From: Eubacterium sp.
GTDB lineage: Bacteria > Bacillota > Clostridia > Lachnospirales > Lachnospiraceae
Reading direction: 5' to 3'
NCBI GenBank assembly: GCA_021769425.1
Contig: JAETSX010000031.1
Span: forward strand, 1-64,000
Length of the DNA: 64,000 nt
This document shows positions 52,650-61,583 of the stretch, in pieces (position 1 is the stretch's first letter; each line of letters starts with the position of its first letter). A program made the translations under genes and the position numbers. The notes under the pieces were generated by a model that was not told the DNA's origin, did no database searches, and worked only from the letters and a program-made list of their open reading frames with translations.

Positions 52650-53661
52650 TCTGGTAAAGAGTTTTCCGGAATGGGATATTTATTACCTGTATGAATATGC
52701 CCGTTCACTGGAACTGCACGGGGACGGCAGCCCGGCGCTTCTTTACTGGAAAGGGGAAAAGATGGAGATCTGCTATGCAGTGATGCTTCAGGATATTGCC
52801 GCTTTCGGCGGATTTTACGGCAGTCTGAAAAAAGGCAGCTTCTTTGATATGACAACGCCTTACGGTTACGGCGGCCCTCTGGTAAAAGGGGAGGTGACCC
52901 CAAAAGATGTAGGGCAGTTTACCAGAGATTTGGAAGAGGAATGCAGAAGGCAGAACATTGTATCCCAGTTCTTCCGTTTTGATCCTCTGGTGGAAGGACA
53001 GGAAGCTTTTTTCAAACTGTTTGAAGCCAGGAGTTTTAAAGATACGGTGTATATGGATCTGGAAAGCGAAGAAGTAATTGTGAAAAATATGGATCCCAAA
53101 AACCGTAATATGGTGCGCAAGGCGAGAAAAAACAATGTGCAGATTTTTTCTGATTCCGGAGAGCATCTGGAAGATTTTATCCGGATCTACCACGCGACCA
53201 TGGAGCGGAATCAGGCGGAGGATTATTATTATTTTAAGCGGGACTATTTTGAATATCTTCAGCGAGAATTAAAGGATAACATGGTTTATTTTTATGCGGT
53301 CTGGGAACAGAAGATTATCAGTGCGGCCATGTTTTTTTACAATGAGCATTTTATGCATTATCATCTCTCCGGGACGCTGTGGGAGTATCGGAAACTGGCT
53401 TCCGTTAACCTGCTGCTGTATGAGGCTGCTCTCTGGGGGAGCCGCAGAGGAATAGAGAAGCTGCATTTAGGCGGCGGCATGGAGAAGGATGACAGTCTGT
53501 ATGGATTTAAAAAGCAGTTTAACCGAAACGGGGCAGTGCCTTTTACCATCGGAAGATATATATTCGACCAGGATACATTTCGGGAGCTGGTGAAAAAGCG
53601 GGCCCAGGCAGACCGCAGTTTTGATGCGGCAAAACCCTTTTTGATTCAGTACCGGGGATAG
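52615..53661 (+). CDS. FemAB-like GNAT acyltransferase
   Basis: 348 aa, AAAGGAGG ribosome binding site, overlapping the previous gene by 35 nt. Layout of the FemA/FemB or Acetyltransf_6 superfamily: DIYYLYEYARSLELHGDGSP, TPYGYGGPLVKGEV, KNRNMVRKARKNNVQI, IYHATMERNQAEDYYYFKRD, and MHYHLSGTLWEYRKLASVNL with LYEAALWGSRRGIEKLHLGG. These transfer amino acids from aminoacyl-tRNA or acyl groups to amino sugars. Here it may decorate the flagellar sugar. No membrane segment. Confidence 0.82.
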   Translation: MKLVRDREEWNSLVKSFPEWDIYYLYEYARSLELHGDGSPALLYWKGEKMEICYAVMLQDIAAFGGFYGSLKKGSFFDMTTPYGYGGPLVKGEVTPKDVGQFTRDLEEECRRQNIVSQFFRFDPLVEGQEAFFKLFEARSFKDTVYMDLESEEVIVKNMDPKNRNMVRKARKNNVQIFSDSGEHLEDFIRIYHATMERNQAEDYYYFKRDYFEYLQRELKDNMVYFYAVWEQKIISAAMFFYNEHFMHYHLSGTLWEYRKLASVNLLLYEAALWGSRRGIEKLHLGGGMEKDDSLYGFKKQFNRNGAVPFTIGRYIFDQDTFRELVKKRAQADRSFDAAKPFLIQYRG

Positions 53662-53729
53662 AAGAACCTATATTTCGATATACAGGAACTGGAGAAAAAG
53701 TTCGATCTGGCAAAGAACTGGAGAAATGT

Positions 53730-54899
53730 ATGAAAAAAATCTGTGTTGTAACGGCCACCCGTGCGGAATTTGGGCTGCTTTTGAATGTGATGAAACGGAT
53801 AGAAGAAGATCCGGAACTAAAGCTTTGCCTTGTAGTGACAGGAACCCACCTTTTGGCCTCCCATGGAAGCACTGTCAGGGAAATTGAAGCAAGCGGCGTC
53901 CCCATTGCAGAGAAAATCCCGATTCTTAAGGAGGATGACAGCCCGGAGGAGATCTGTCAGGCTATGGGCAGGGCATGCGCAAGGTTTGGCGAAATGTATG
54001 TCAGACAGAAGCCGGATTTGTTAGTTGTTTTGGGAGATCGCTACGAGTTGATTCCGGTTTGCAGCTGCGCCCTGCAGTTTCGGATTCCCATTGCCCATAT
54101 TTCAGGAGGAGAAGTGACAGCCGGAGCTTTGGATGAATTGTACCGGCATGCCATTACTAAAATGAGCCATCTGCATTTCCCAGGCTGTGAGGCATACAGG
54201 AAACGTATTATCCAGATGGGGGAGGAGCCCGGCCGGGTGTTTTCTTACGGCGACGTAGGAGTGGAAAATATTCGCACAATGGATGTTATGGGAAAGAAGG
54301 AACTGGAAGAAAGCATTGTTTTTTCCCTTGACCGCCCCTATGCCTGCGTGACGTTTCATCCTCCTACCATGGAAGGGGAAGAGGCAGTTTTTCAAATTCG
54401 GGAATTGCTGGAGGCTTTGGAAGCTTTTCCTGATATGAAGTTTATCCTGACCAGGGCCAATGCGGACGCCGGAGGCCGGAAAATCAATGAAATTATGGAA
54501 AGTTATGCTGGAAAGCATGAAAACTGGAAATGTTTTCCCTCTCTGGGAATCCGCAGGTATCTAAGTGCGCTGAAATACTGTGAGATGGTGATTGGAAATT
54601 CTTCCAGCGGGATTGTGGAAGCTCCCTGTTTCCATATTCCAACGGTTAATATTGGGAACCGTCAAAAGGGGCGGCTGCAGGCAGAAAGCATTATAAACTG
54701 CCCGCCGGTTAGAAAAGAGATTATTTCTGCTATAAAACGGGCGAAAAGCCGGGAATTTCAGGAAATTGCACAAAAAGCGGCCAATCCCTATGGGAACGGG
54801 GATACATCTTTTCATATTGTGGAGGAAATTAAGAAATACTTAAAATCGCCCGATGTGCAGAAAATCTTTTATGATGTGGAATGGAGGGAAAGAAGTTGA
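53730..54899 (+). CDS. UDP/GDP-GlcNAc 2-epimerase, hydrolysing (NeuC/LegG-like)
   Basis: 389 aa. KKICVVTATRAEFGLLLNVM, VTGTHLLASHGSTVREIEA, LVVLGDRYELIPVCSCALQF, IAHISGGEVTAGALDELYRH, VTFHPPTMEGEE and VIGNSSSGIVEAPCF are the signature blocks of hydrolysing 2-epimerases, with the GDRYE and SSSGI-EAP motifs intact. Releases nucleotide and yields an N-acetylmannosamine-type sugar for NeuB. In legionaminic synthesis the equivalent is LegG/PtmD. Followed closely by neuA-like and neuB-like genes. Confidence 0.93.
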   Translation: MKKICVVTATRAEFGLLLNVMKRIEEDPELKLCLVVTGTHLLASHGSTVREIEASGVPIAEKIPILKEDDSPEEICQAMGRACARFGEMYVRQKPDLLVVLGDRYELIPVCSCALQFRIPIAHISGGEVTAGALDELYRHAITKMSHLHFPGCEAYRKRIIQMGEEPGRVFSYGDVGVENIRTMDVMGKKELEESIVFSLDRPYACVTFHPPTMEGEEAVFQIRELLEALEAFPDMKFILTRANADAGGRKINEIMESYAGKHENWKCFPSLGIRRYLSALKYCEMVIGNSSSGIVEAPCFHIPTVNIGNRQKGRLQAESIINCPPVRKEIISAIKRAKSREFQEIAQKAANPYGNGDTSFHIVEEIKKYLKSPDVQKIFYDVEWRERS

Positions 54900-55762
54900 A
54901 GGACCAGGAAACCAACGCTGCCTGCAGCGTACCGGAGGGATTCAAGAATCCGGCAGTCAATCCCGCCTGCAGTAATTCAGGGGAATTCAAGAATCCGGCA
55001 GTCAATCCCGCCCGCAGTCATTCGGGGGAATTCAAGAATCTGACAGCCATTCCCGCCCGCAGTCATTCAGGGAAATTCAAGAATCTGGCAGTCATTCCCG
55101 CCCGCAGCGGTTCTAAGGGATTGAAACATAAGAATATTAAAAAGCTGGGCGGCATTCCTCTGATAGGGCATACAATTACAGCCGCAAAGGAATCCGGTCT
55201 GTTTACCTGTGTGCATCTGTCCACAGATTCACAGGAATATGCCGAGATAGGCAGGGAGTTCGGGGCGGATGTTTCCTTTCTCAGAGAAACAGGATTGGCT
55301 TCGGATCATGCAGGAAGCTGGGATGTGGTGCGGTGGGTGTTAAGACAATTTAAAGAGAGGGGAATGTACTTTGATACCGCCGCACTGCTGCAGCCCACAT
55401 CTCCGCTGCGCACCGCCGGAGATATCACGGCGGCATACCGTCTGTTTCAGGAGAAAGATGCGAACATAGTAGTTTCAGTATGTGAGATGGAGCACTCGCC
55501 TCTCTGGAGCAATACTCTGCCGATGGATCTCTCCATGGAGAATTTTGAGGATCCGGCGCTGTCGGATACGCCGAGGCAGGAGCTTCCGGCATATTACCGG
55601 ATGAACGGAGCGATTTATATAGTAAACACGGAATTTTTGTTTTCTGAAAAGCCCATATACGGAGAACGTTCCTTTGCGTATATTATGGATCAGAAGCGTT
55701 CTATGGACATTGACAATGAACTGGATTTTCTGGTGGCAGAGACAATTCTGCGTGCGCGGTAA
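54896..55762 (+). CDS. CMP-nonulosonate synthetase (NeuA/LegF-like) with repeated N-terminus
   Basis: 288 aa if TTG 54896 is used (GGAGGG 7 nt upstream); ATG 54881 is the alternative and lies within the previous gene's end. The catalytic start VIPARSGSKGLKHKNIKKLG is normal for cytidylyltransferases, but it is preceded by three degraded in-frame copies of the same 15-residue block (FKNPAVNPARSHSGE and similar). Later motifs: STDSQEYAEIGREFGADV, LLQPTSPLRTAGDI, YRMNGAIYIVN, and MDIDNELDF. Activates the sugar as CMP donor for Maf. The extra N-terminal copies would form a flexible tail. Confidence 0.9.
   Translation: MKDQETNAACSVPEGFKNPAVNPACSNSGEFKNPAVNPARSHSGEFKNLTAIPARSHSGKFKNLAVIPARSGSKGLKHKNIKKLGGIPLIGHTITAAKESGLFTCVHLSTDSQEYAEIGREFGADVSFLRETGLASDHAGSWDVVRWVLRQFKERGMYFDTAALLQPTSPLRTAGDITAAYRLFQEKDANIVVSVCEMEHSPLWSNTLPMDLSMENFEDPALSDTPRQELPAYYRMNGAIYIVNTEFLFSEKPIYGERSFAYIMDQKRSMDIDNELDFLVAETILRAR
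54941..55120 (+). repeat. 45-bp tandem repeat duplicating the NeuA catalytic motif
   Basis: TTCAAGAATCYGRCAGTCAT-style units begin at 54941, 54986, 55031 and 55076; the period is exactly 45 (15 codons). The fourth copy is the functional IPARSGSKG motif, the other three have lost key residues. Frame is preserved throughout. Confidence 0.93.
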
Positions 55763-55799
55763 AGGTTGAAACAATGGGAATAGAAAGGAAAGGCAGCTT

Positions 55800-56798
55800 A
55801 TGGGACATATTTTTATTATTGCGGAGGCAGGTGACAATCATAACGGGAACTTAGACAATGCGCTTAGGTTGGTGGACAAAGCGGCAGAAGCGGGCGCCGA
55901 CTGTGTGAAATTTCAGACATTTGTGACAGAAGAGGTAATCTCCCGGTATGCTGAAATGGCCGAGTATCAGAAGCGGAACACAGGAACAGAGGAATCTCAG
56001 TTTGATATGGTGAAAAAACTGGAATTGTCCTTTGAAGCGTTCAGGCAGATCCAGGCATACTGCCAAAAAAAGGGGATTCTGTTTCTTTCCACTCCCTTTG
56101 ACCTGCCCAGCATTGCATTTTTAGATGAAATCGGAGTTCCTTTTTTCAAAATTCCCTCTGGCGAGATTACCAATTATCCTTACCTTGCGGCAATCGGCAG
56201 GACACACAAAGATGCAGTTCTTTCTACCGGAATGTGCACCATGGAGGAGATTCGGGAGGCAATAGCGGTTCTGGAAGAAAACGGCGCAGGGCTTATTACG
56301 CTTCTGCACTGCAATACGGAATATCCCACTCCTTATGAGGACGTAAATCTGAAAGCTATGAGGACCATGCGCACTGTCTTTGACAAAGAGGTGGGGTATT
56401 CAGATCACACTTTGGGGATTGAAGTTCCGATTGCGGCGGCAGCCATGGGGGCCGTGGTGATTGAGAAGCATTTTACCCTGGATCGGAATATGGAGGGGCC
56501 GGATCATAAGGCCAGCCTGGAGCCCCGGGAACTTGCGGCCATGGTAAAAGCAGTGCGTAACATTGAGGCGGCTCTGGGCTCCGGGGAGAAGAAGCCAAGT
56601 TCTTCGGAGCAGAAGAATCGGGCAGTTGCCCGCAAAAGCATAGTTGCCCGCAGGCATATCCGGCAGGGGGAATTGCTGACAGAGGAAAATCTGGCGGTAA
56701 AACGTCCGGGCACAGGCATCAGCCCCATGCGTTATCCGGAAATCCTGGGTACACGGGCAGTCAGGGACTTTCAAGAGGATCAATTAATTGAAATATAA
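55800..56798 (+). CDS. neuB: N-acetylneuraminate/legionaminate synthase (NeuB/LegI-like)
   Basis: 332 aa. FIIAEAGDNHNGNLDNALRL, AGADCVKFQTFVTEEVISRY, STPFDLPSIAFLDEIGVPFF, KIPSGEITNYPYL, LLHCNTEYPTPYEDVNLKAM, GYSDHTLGIEVPIAAAAMGA and EKHFTLDRNMEGPDHKASLE are the complete NeuB set, followed by a C-terminal SAF antifreeze-like domain (about 270-330). Condenses phosphoenolpyruvate with a 6-carbon amino sugar into a nonulosonic acid. Whether the product is sialic, legionaminic or other acid cannot be told; the PtmE-like gene next door favours legionaminic type. Confidence 0.95.
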   Translation: MGHIFIIAEAGDNHNGNLDNALRLVDKAAEAGADCVKFQTFVTEEVISRYAEMAEYQKRNTGTEESQFDMVKKLELSFEAFRQIQAYCQKKGILFLSTPFDLPSIAFLDEIGVPFFKIPSGEITNYPYLAAIGRTHKDAVLSTGMCTMEEIREAIAVLEENGAGLITLLHCNTEYPTPYEDVNLKAMRTMRTVFDKEVGYSDHTLGIEVPIAAAAMGAVVIEKHFTLDRNMEGPDHKASLEPRELAAMVKAVRNIEAALGSGEKKPSSSEQKNRAVARKSIVARRHIRQGELLTEENLAVKRPGTGISPMRYPEILGTRAVRDFQEDQLIEI

Positions 56799-56864
56799 TG
56801 GCAGGGCTTTGGTGCGGAGAAAAGTTTTTATGGTATTTGTGCATGAACCAACGGAAAGGAATAA

Positions 56865-57947
56865 GTGATTTTCATGAAAACCGAGAAATTGATACCGTTT
56901 TTGATTTCGCCGGACAGTACAGTGGCAGATGCGCTGCAGAGAATTGACGGCAATGGGAAGGGCATACTTTTTGTGGCGGATTCATGCCGGAAACTTCTTG
57001 GCGTGGTAACTGACGGGGATATTCGCCGCTGGCTGTTAAAGAACGGGGAACTTGAAGGCGCGGTAAAACGGGTGATGAACCAGAAACCCAAGGTGGCCTA
57101 CAGGAAAGAGCTTCCCCAGGGTATGGAGCTGATGCGCCAGTACAGGATTGCAGCGCTGCCGGTGGTGAATGCAAAAGGGGTGATTCTGGATATTGTATTC
57201 CGGGAAGAGCCAGAGAGCGCCTATTCAGATCAGAACTGTTTTTTAAGGGATATTCCGGTGGTTATTATGGCCGGCGGAAAAGGAACCCGGCTGTATCCCT
57301 ATACGAAAATATTGCCGAAGCCGCTGATCCCAATCGGTGATATTCCGATTATGGAACGCATCATTGCCCGGTTTAGGGATTTCGGCGTTCGGAATTTCTT
57401 TGTGACTGTCAATTACCGGAAAAGCATGATTAAGGCATATTTTACGGAAAATGCTTCTGATTATGAGTTATCTTATGTGGAAGAGGAAAAGCCTCTGGGC
57501 ACAGCCGGAAGCCTGGGACTGATTCCTGTGGAATTTACCCAACCGTTGATTGTGACAAACTGCGACATTCTTATCCATGCGGATTACGGCGATATCCTGC
57601 AATGCCACAAAGATTCTGGAAATGAGATGACCATTGTAACTGCCCTGAAAAATATTGTGGTGCCTTACGGCGTCATACATTCCAGTGAAAACGGCGTCAT
57701 ATGTTCCATGGAAGAAAAGCCCAGATTATCTTATTTTGTGAATACCGGCATGTATATTTTAAATCCGGGGCTTCTGAAAGAAATTCCTAAAGACACGTTT
57801 TTCCATATGACGGATTTGGCGGCGAAGCTGATGGCGGAGAAACGGAAGGTGGGGATGTATCCCATCAGTGAAGACTCTTTTCTGGATATGGGGGAATTTG
57901 AAGAGATGCGCCGTATGGAGCAGAAATTGAATTTGCAATCGGAATGA
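56865..57947 (+). CDS. CBS-domain sugar nucleotidyltransferase (PtmE-like)
   Basis: 360 aa from GTG 56865 (GGAAAGGA upstream at good distance); ATG three codons later is possible. Two CBS motifs (about 10-115: PDSTVADALQRIDGNGKGIL, LGVVTDGDIRRWLLKNGELE) precede a nucleotidyltransferase domain with PVVIMAGGKGTRLYPYTKIL, PKPLIPIGDIPIMERII, and VTNCDILIHADYGDIL. This fusion is that of PtmE, which makes GDP-glucosamine in Campylobacter legionaminic acid synthesis. CBS domains may bind nucleotide for feedback. Last gene of the glycan operon. Confidence 0.9.
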   Translation: MIFMKTEKLIPFLISPDSTVADALQRIDGNGKGILFVADSCRKLLGVVTDGDIRRWLLKNGELEGAVKRVMNQKPKVAYRKELPQGMELMRQYRIAALPVVNAKGVILDIVFREEPESAYSDQNCFLRDIPVVIMAGGKGTRLYPYTKILPKPLIPIGDIPIMERIIARFRDFGVRNFFVTVNYRKSMIKAYFTENASDYELSYVEEEKPLGTAGSLGLIPVEFTQPLIVTNCDILIHADYGDILQCHKDSGNEMTIVTALKNIVVPYGVIHSSENGVICSMEEKPRLSYFVNTGMYILNPGLLKEIPKDTFFHMTDLAAKLMAEKRKVGMYPISEDSFLDMGEFEEMRRMEQKLNLQSE

Positions 57948-57970
57948 GTTCAATCCCATTCCGAAGGCTT
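57939..57970. terminator. Bidirectional terminator between convergent genes
   Basis: TCGGAATG-AGTTCAATCC-CATTCCGA, then AGGCTTTTTCTTTTTG on the plus strand. It includes the ends of both convergent genes, so it serves the glycan operon and perhaps the minus-strand gene. Confidence 0.75.
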
Positions 57971-58612
57971 TTTCTTTTTGTTTGTCAAAAATGGCGGGAA
58001 TATCCCAAACTTTGCTCCAAGCGCATGAAACAAAGGAAAGAAAATGAGTACGGTCAATACCCGCGCCAGCATGACTGCGGGTCCTTTGTAATCCTCCTGG
58101 CTGATTTTTTCCCCATTTCCCATCATGTCAACATAGAAATCTTTGCGGCTTAAGGGCTCATTGTATTCTATCTGATGGATAAATTCTTTTTCTTCCGTCA
58201 AATCCTCCCGGACAATCCGCCCCACCGGCAGCGTAGCCTCCCCGGAATAATAGTCTCCTTCTGTGCGTACATTTTCCATATTGATGGCAGCGGCCACCCG
58301 TTCGCCGGAAGGGAGAGTAAGGGCATAGAGGTAATGGTTCTTATAATATCCTGCGCCGTGGTTGCGGTATTCAATTCCGGGGGAGAGTACGGTGAACTTT
58401 TCCTGAGTTTCCAGGTCTTTCACAGACTGGGCACGGAAGATTTCATCTCCTGCAATGCCGCCGATTTCTCCTTCTGCCACGGTATGTTCTTCGGTATAGC
58501 TTTTGTATTTCTCTTTCATCATGCGTTCTGCAATGCCGGCAGGGAAAATACTGACAAACAATGCCAAAAGCAGGCACAGCCAAATGTCAAAGCGCAGATG
58601 ATGATAGCGCAT
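57950..58612 (-). CDS. Membrane protein of unknown function
   Basis: 220 aa from the ATG at 58612 (GGAGG on the coding strand 8 nt upstream; the track start is a TTG before that site). N-terminal TM about 8-28 (LRFDIWLCLLLALFVSIFPA), an outer domain of about 150 residues, and a C-terminal TM about 180-205 (VMLARVLTVLIFFPLFHALG) followed by a Lys-rich tail. No family recognised. It lies upstream-to-downstream with two other minus-strand genes, probably one operon, with the order 59096-59683, 58654-59094, then this gene. Confidence 0.7.
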   Translation of the reverse strand: MRYHHLRFDIWLCLLLALFVSIFPAGIAERMMKEKYKSYTEEHTVAEGEIGGIAGDEIFRAQSVKDLETQEKFTVLSPGIEYRNHGAGYYKNHYLYALTLPSGERVAAAINMENVRTEGDYYSGEATLPVGRIVREDLTEEKEFIHQIEYNEPLSRKDFYVDMMGNGEKISQEDYKGPAVMLARVLTVLIFFPLFHALGAKFGIFPPFLTNKKKKPSEWD

Positions 58613-58653
58613 GAAAATCACCTCCAAAGCTGCGGCAGTATAGAACTGCCTGT

Positions 58654-59094
58654 TTATTCATAATCATAAAACCCGCCCTGTCTGCTTTCATAAGAATTCT
58701 GCCGGCGGCGGTTTTTCTGTTTCACATCAGAGCCTGCAAAGTCCTGCCTATAAATCAGATCATCCAGTTCCCCATGGTCAAAAAATAAAATTTCTTCTGT
58801 TTTCTCTTCCTCCCTCACTGGAAGGAAAACGGTAAGCTGCACCCGGCGGTGGCCGCACTGGGGACATCGGTAGGCATGCAGCCCGCAGGCATAGATTCCG
58901 GCGGGAATTTCAGCTTTTTTCGCTACCGGAACCAGATGTTTCCGATAGTATTCAGGGCTTTCATGGGAACTGTAATGCCCAACTGTCACATCCGGCAGGG
59001 CATATAATTGTTTATGCATAACGTCCATCTCGCTCTGGCAGAGATTGCACCAGTTTTCGTGGAAGATAGAACGGATTTTTCGTAGAAATCCCAT
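58654..59094 (-). CDS. Small zinc-binding protein of unknown function
   Basis: 146 aa. NWCNLCQSEMDVM and YRCPQCGHRRVQL give two separated CxxC knuckles, which could bind zinc together. Between them PDVTVGHYSSHESPEYYRKH has no known match. Arg/Lys/Gln-rich C-terminus. Start 1 nt after the stop of the upstream membrane protein gene (59096-59683), so translationally linked. Function unknown; no catalytic motif. Confidence 0.65.
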   Translation of the reverse strand: MGFLRKIRSIFHENWCNLCQSEMDVMHKQLYALPDVTVGHYSSHESPEYYRKHLVPVAKKAEIPAGIYACGLHAYRCPQCGHRRVQLTVFLPVREEEKTEEILFFDHGELDDLIYRQDFAGSDVKQKNRRRQNSYESRQGGFYDYE

Positions 59095-59095
59095 A

Positions 59096-59683
59096 TTAAA
59101 CCGACCTTTCTTTTGCTTCCGTCAGCGCCTCGGCCATCATGTCTGCCTTGGAGATTCCGGTGAGGATGTAGTCGCTGTCCATTCGCCAGCGTTTATTGGA
59201 GGTAAAAGTGTTGGCCCGGATGCGGATGCCGTCTATGGTAAATAAAAAGCTGACTCTGCTGCTTCCGGTTAAAGGCCCCATGCCGGTTTTCCCGTCGTCT
59301 GTCCAGATTTTGGTGATCCGGCTGGCGGGAAGCACGTAATTCTGGAAAGGATTCCAGAAAAAGATCAGGGCAATTTTCCCATGTTCAATATCTACAATCA
59401 CCGTACAGATATCGCTGTCAAAGGTGTGGTTGGGCAGAAAACCGCTGCGTTCCAGTTCTTTTATCAGTTTTTTCCGTTTTCCTTTAAAAATTATCTTGCC
59501 GCCGAAAATCCACCACAGAATGGACAGGGCAGGCGGGACCAGAAACAGGATAACGGCTCCGGTGCCTCTGTCGCGGAAAAAGGTATAGCCCAGAAAGAAG
59601 CAGAGGGCAGTTATTGCAGCGGGAGCCAGTATGTAGGATAAGAGGTACGGCATATTAATTTTCTTTACAGGTTCAGCGTTCAT
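59096..59683 (-). CDS. Membrane protein of unknown function (PH-like domain)
   Basis: 195 aa. Two N-terminal TM segments (about 12-33, YLLSYILAPAAITALCFFLG; about 42-62, TGAVILFLVPPALSILWWIF), then a basic linker and a beta-rich cytoplasmic domain (GKIALIFFWNPFQNYVLPAS, RITKIWTD) with the feel of a bacterial PH-like domain. First gene of a three-gene minus-strand operon. No specific family name recognised. Confidence 0.65.
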   Translation of the reverse strand: MNAEPVKKINMPYLLSYILAPAAITALCFFLGYTFFRDRGTGAVILFLVPPALSILWWIFGGKIIFKGKRKKLIKELERSGFLPNHTFDSDICTVIVDIEHGKIALIFFWNPFQNYVLPASRITKIWTDDGKTGMGPLTGSSRVSFLFTIDGIRIRANTFTSNKRWRMDSDYILTGISKADMMAEALTEAKERSV

Positions 59684-59793
59684 TATGGATGCATTCCTTT
59701 CTTTTGTGATATTCTGATTTAGTGTGGGAGTAATAAGGAACGGGTAAGAAATAGTTTGTGAATCGTAAGTAGGATGTTTCTTAACCGTCCCTA

Positions 59794-59848
59794 AGTGACT
59801 TCAGGCTTCCATGCACGGAAACCAGAGGATGCGCGTAGAAAAGTCACT
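59794..59848. other. Hairpin-closed structured segment
   Basis: AGTGACTT pairs with AAGTCACT, enclosing GGCTTCCATGCACGGAAACC (GGTTTCC/GGAAGCC-type inner pairing) and GGATGCGCG. About 55 nt in total. It may be a small structured RNA or a repeat; not matched to any riboswitch I know. Confidence 0.4.
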
Positions 59849-59967
59849 GCTGAATCAATGATAGCACATCGGAGCTCATTGGTCTATAGAAGAAATTTGA
59901 CAGACCTCAAAATCTCTGTTATGTTTATTTTATAAAAGAATACAATGTTATACTCACGAGTAGATTA

Positions 59968-60060
59968 TATACCCGTGAGCGAAATCATTTGCCAGAAGAT
60001 TGTTCATAGCTTTGAGGAAAAAAGCAAATGATTTGGCAAATAAGTATGCTCGTGAGTATA
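59968..60060 (-). repeat. Dispersed ~92-bp imperfect palindrome, copy 3
   Basis: TATACCCGTGAGCGAAATCA-TTTGCC ... GCAAATGATTTGGCAAATAA-GTATGCTCGTGAGTATA. Opposite orientation to copies 1 and 2. Ends 17 bp before the AGGAGG of deoB. Confidence 0.85.
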
Positions 60061-60090
60061 AATAACAAATTTTCCAGGAGGCGTGATGAC

Positions 60091-61287
60091 ATGGCAGGAA
60101 AAAAATACCGCAGGATATTTACAATCGTGATTGATTCACTGGGAGTGGGAGCATTGAGCGATGCATCCGCTTATGGGGATGAAGGGACGGATACCCTTGG
60201 CCATATTTCCCAGAGGGTCAAAGAGTTCCATATCCCCAATCTTCAGAAATTGGGCCTGGCAAACCTGCATCCATTAAAGCAGGTTCCGGCCGTGAAACAG
60301 CCCATGGCCTATTTTATGAAAATGCAGGAAGCCAGCGTGGGAAAGGATACCATGACAGGCCATTGGGAAATGATGGGGCTCCATATTACAAAGCCTTTCC
60401 GGACTTTTACCGAAACAGGATTTCCCCGTGAATTGATAGAGGAATTGTCCAGGCGGACCGGCCGGGTGATTATCGGAAATAAAAGCGCCAGCGGCACAGA
60501 GATTCTGGAAGAACTGGGGGAAGAGGAAATTGCCACAGGTCATATGATTGTCTATACTTCTGCGGATTCTGTCCTGCAGATATGCGGAAATGAGGAGACT
60601 TTCGGTTTGGAAGAATTATACCGCTGCTGTGAAATTGCCAGGGAACTTACCATGAAAGACGAGTGGAAAGTGGGCCGGGTGATTGCCAGGCCTTATGTGG
60701 GAAAGAAAAAGGGGGAATTCAAACGAACCAGCAACCGCCACGATTATGCTTTAAAACCCTACGGGCGCACAGTTTTAAACGCCTTGAAGGATGCAGGGCT
60801 GGATGTGATTTCCGTTGGCAAGATTTTTGATATTTTTGACGGAGAGGGCCTGACGGAATCCAATAAATCCAAAAGCTCCGTGCATGGCATGGAGCAGACC
60901 ATTGAGATTGCAGGCAGGGACTTTGAGGGGCTGTGTTTTGTGAATCTGGTGGATTTTGACGCTCTGTGGGGGCACCGCCGGGATGTACAGGGATATGCCA
61001 AAGAGCTGGAAAAATTTGACGTTAAGCTGGGGGAATTGCTGCCCCTTCTGAAAGAAGATGATTTGCTGATTCTTACGGCAGACCATGGAAATGACCCGAC
61101 CCACACAGGCACAGACCACACAAGGGAAAAAGTTCCGTTTCTTGCCTATTCTCCCTCTATGCAGGGCAGCGGAAAACTGGAGGACGCCATGACATTTGCG
61201 GCAGTGGGGGCCACCATTGCAGAGAATTTCGGCGTAAATATGCCGGAGGGCGCCATTGGAAGTTCCATATTGTCAGAATTAAAATAA
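60091..61287 (+). CDS. deoB: Phosphopentomutase
   Basis: 398 aa from ATG 60091 (AGGAGG upstream; track start 60028 is inside the repeat). [20 protein letters not shown] supplies the metal Asp and the phosphorylated-residue region (GTDTLGHIS), [57 protein letters not shown] complete the alkaline-phosphatase-like mutase. Interconverts (deoxy)ribose 1- and 5-phosphates in nucleoside salvage. Followed by deoC and cdd. Confidence 0.97.
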   Translation: MAGKKYRRIFTIVIDSLGVGALSDASAYGDEGTDTLGHISQRVKEFHIPNLQKLGLANLHPLKQVPAVKQPMAYFMKMQEASVGKDTMTGHWEMMGLHITKPFRTFTETGFPRELIEELSRRTGRVIIGNKSASGTEILEELGEEEIATGHMIVYTSADSVLQICGNEETFGLEELYRCCEIARELTMKDEWKVGRVIARPYVGKKKGEFKRTSNRHDYALKPYGRTVLNALKDAGLDVISVGKIFDIFDGEGLTESNKSKSSVHGMEQTIEIAGRDFEGLCFVNLVDFDALWGHRRDVQGYAKELEKFDVKLGELLPLLKEDDLLILTADHGNDPTHTGTDHTREKVPFLAYSPSMQGSGKLEDAMTFAAVGATIAENFGVNMPEGAIGSSILSELK

Positions 61288-61298
61288 TGCTTGTGGAA

Positions 61299-61336
61299 CA
61301 GTCTGGATGGAGCGCCAGCCTGAAAACTCCAGACTG
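61299..61336 (+). terminator. Hairpin after deoB
   Basis: CAGTCTGGA and TCCAGACTG form a 9-bp stem over a 20-nt loop that contains GCGCCAGC. The flanks GTCAGAATTAAAATA (61272) and GCCAGAATTAAAATA (61337) form a short direct repeat around it. Poor T-run, so termination is uncertain. Confidence 0.45.
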
Positions 61337-61390
61337 CCAGAATTAAAATAGCAGAATGTTTAGAAATGGGCGGCAGCCTGGAACGTGTTT

Positions 61391-61482
61391 TATACCCGTG
61401 AGCGAAATCATTTGCCGACAGATCTTTCACAGATTTGAGGAAAAAGCAAATGATTTGGCAAATAAGTATGCTCGTGAGTATA
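61391..61482 (-). repeat. Dispersed ~92-bp imperfect palindrome, copy 4
   Basis: TATACCCGTGAGCGAAATCA-TTTGCCGAC ... GCAAATGATTTGGCAAATAA-GTATGCTCGTGAGTATA, nearly identical to copy 3 in its arms while the middle differs. Sits between deoB and deoC. Confidence 0.85.
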
Positions 61483-61583
61483 AATACCTTGCCGTTTCGC
61501 TGAGAATGATGATTGCTATGCGCTGTCGGAAGATCGCACCAACAAAACGGTAAGGGACTGCCGCGGCCCGGAAAGGAATAGGT

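Larger units (their letters stand above)
59684..60090. other. Divergent intergenic region
   Basis: About 400 bp between the minus-strand operon and deoB. It holds a GGAGTAATA motif near 59727, a hairpin-closed segment (59794-59848), and a copy of the ~92-bp palindrome (59968-60060) preceded by an extra ATACTCACGAG. Promoters for both directions must be here, but none is clear enough to call. Confidence 0.6.

Noticed and set aside
59794-59848. Possible riboswitch upstream of deoB
   Set aside because: Hairpin is clear but does not match purine, pyrimidine or other riboswitch cores I know; reported only as a structured segment.
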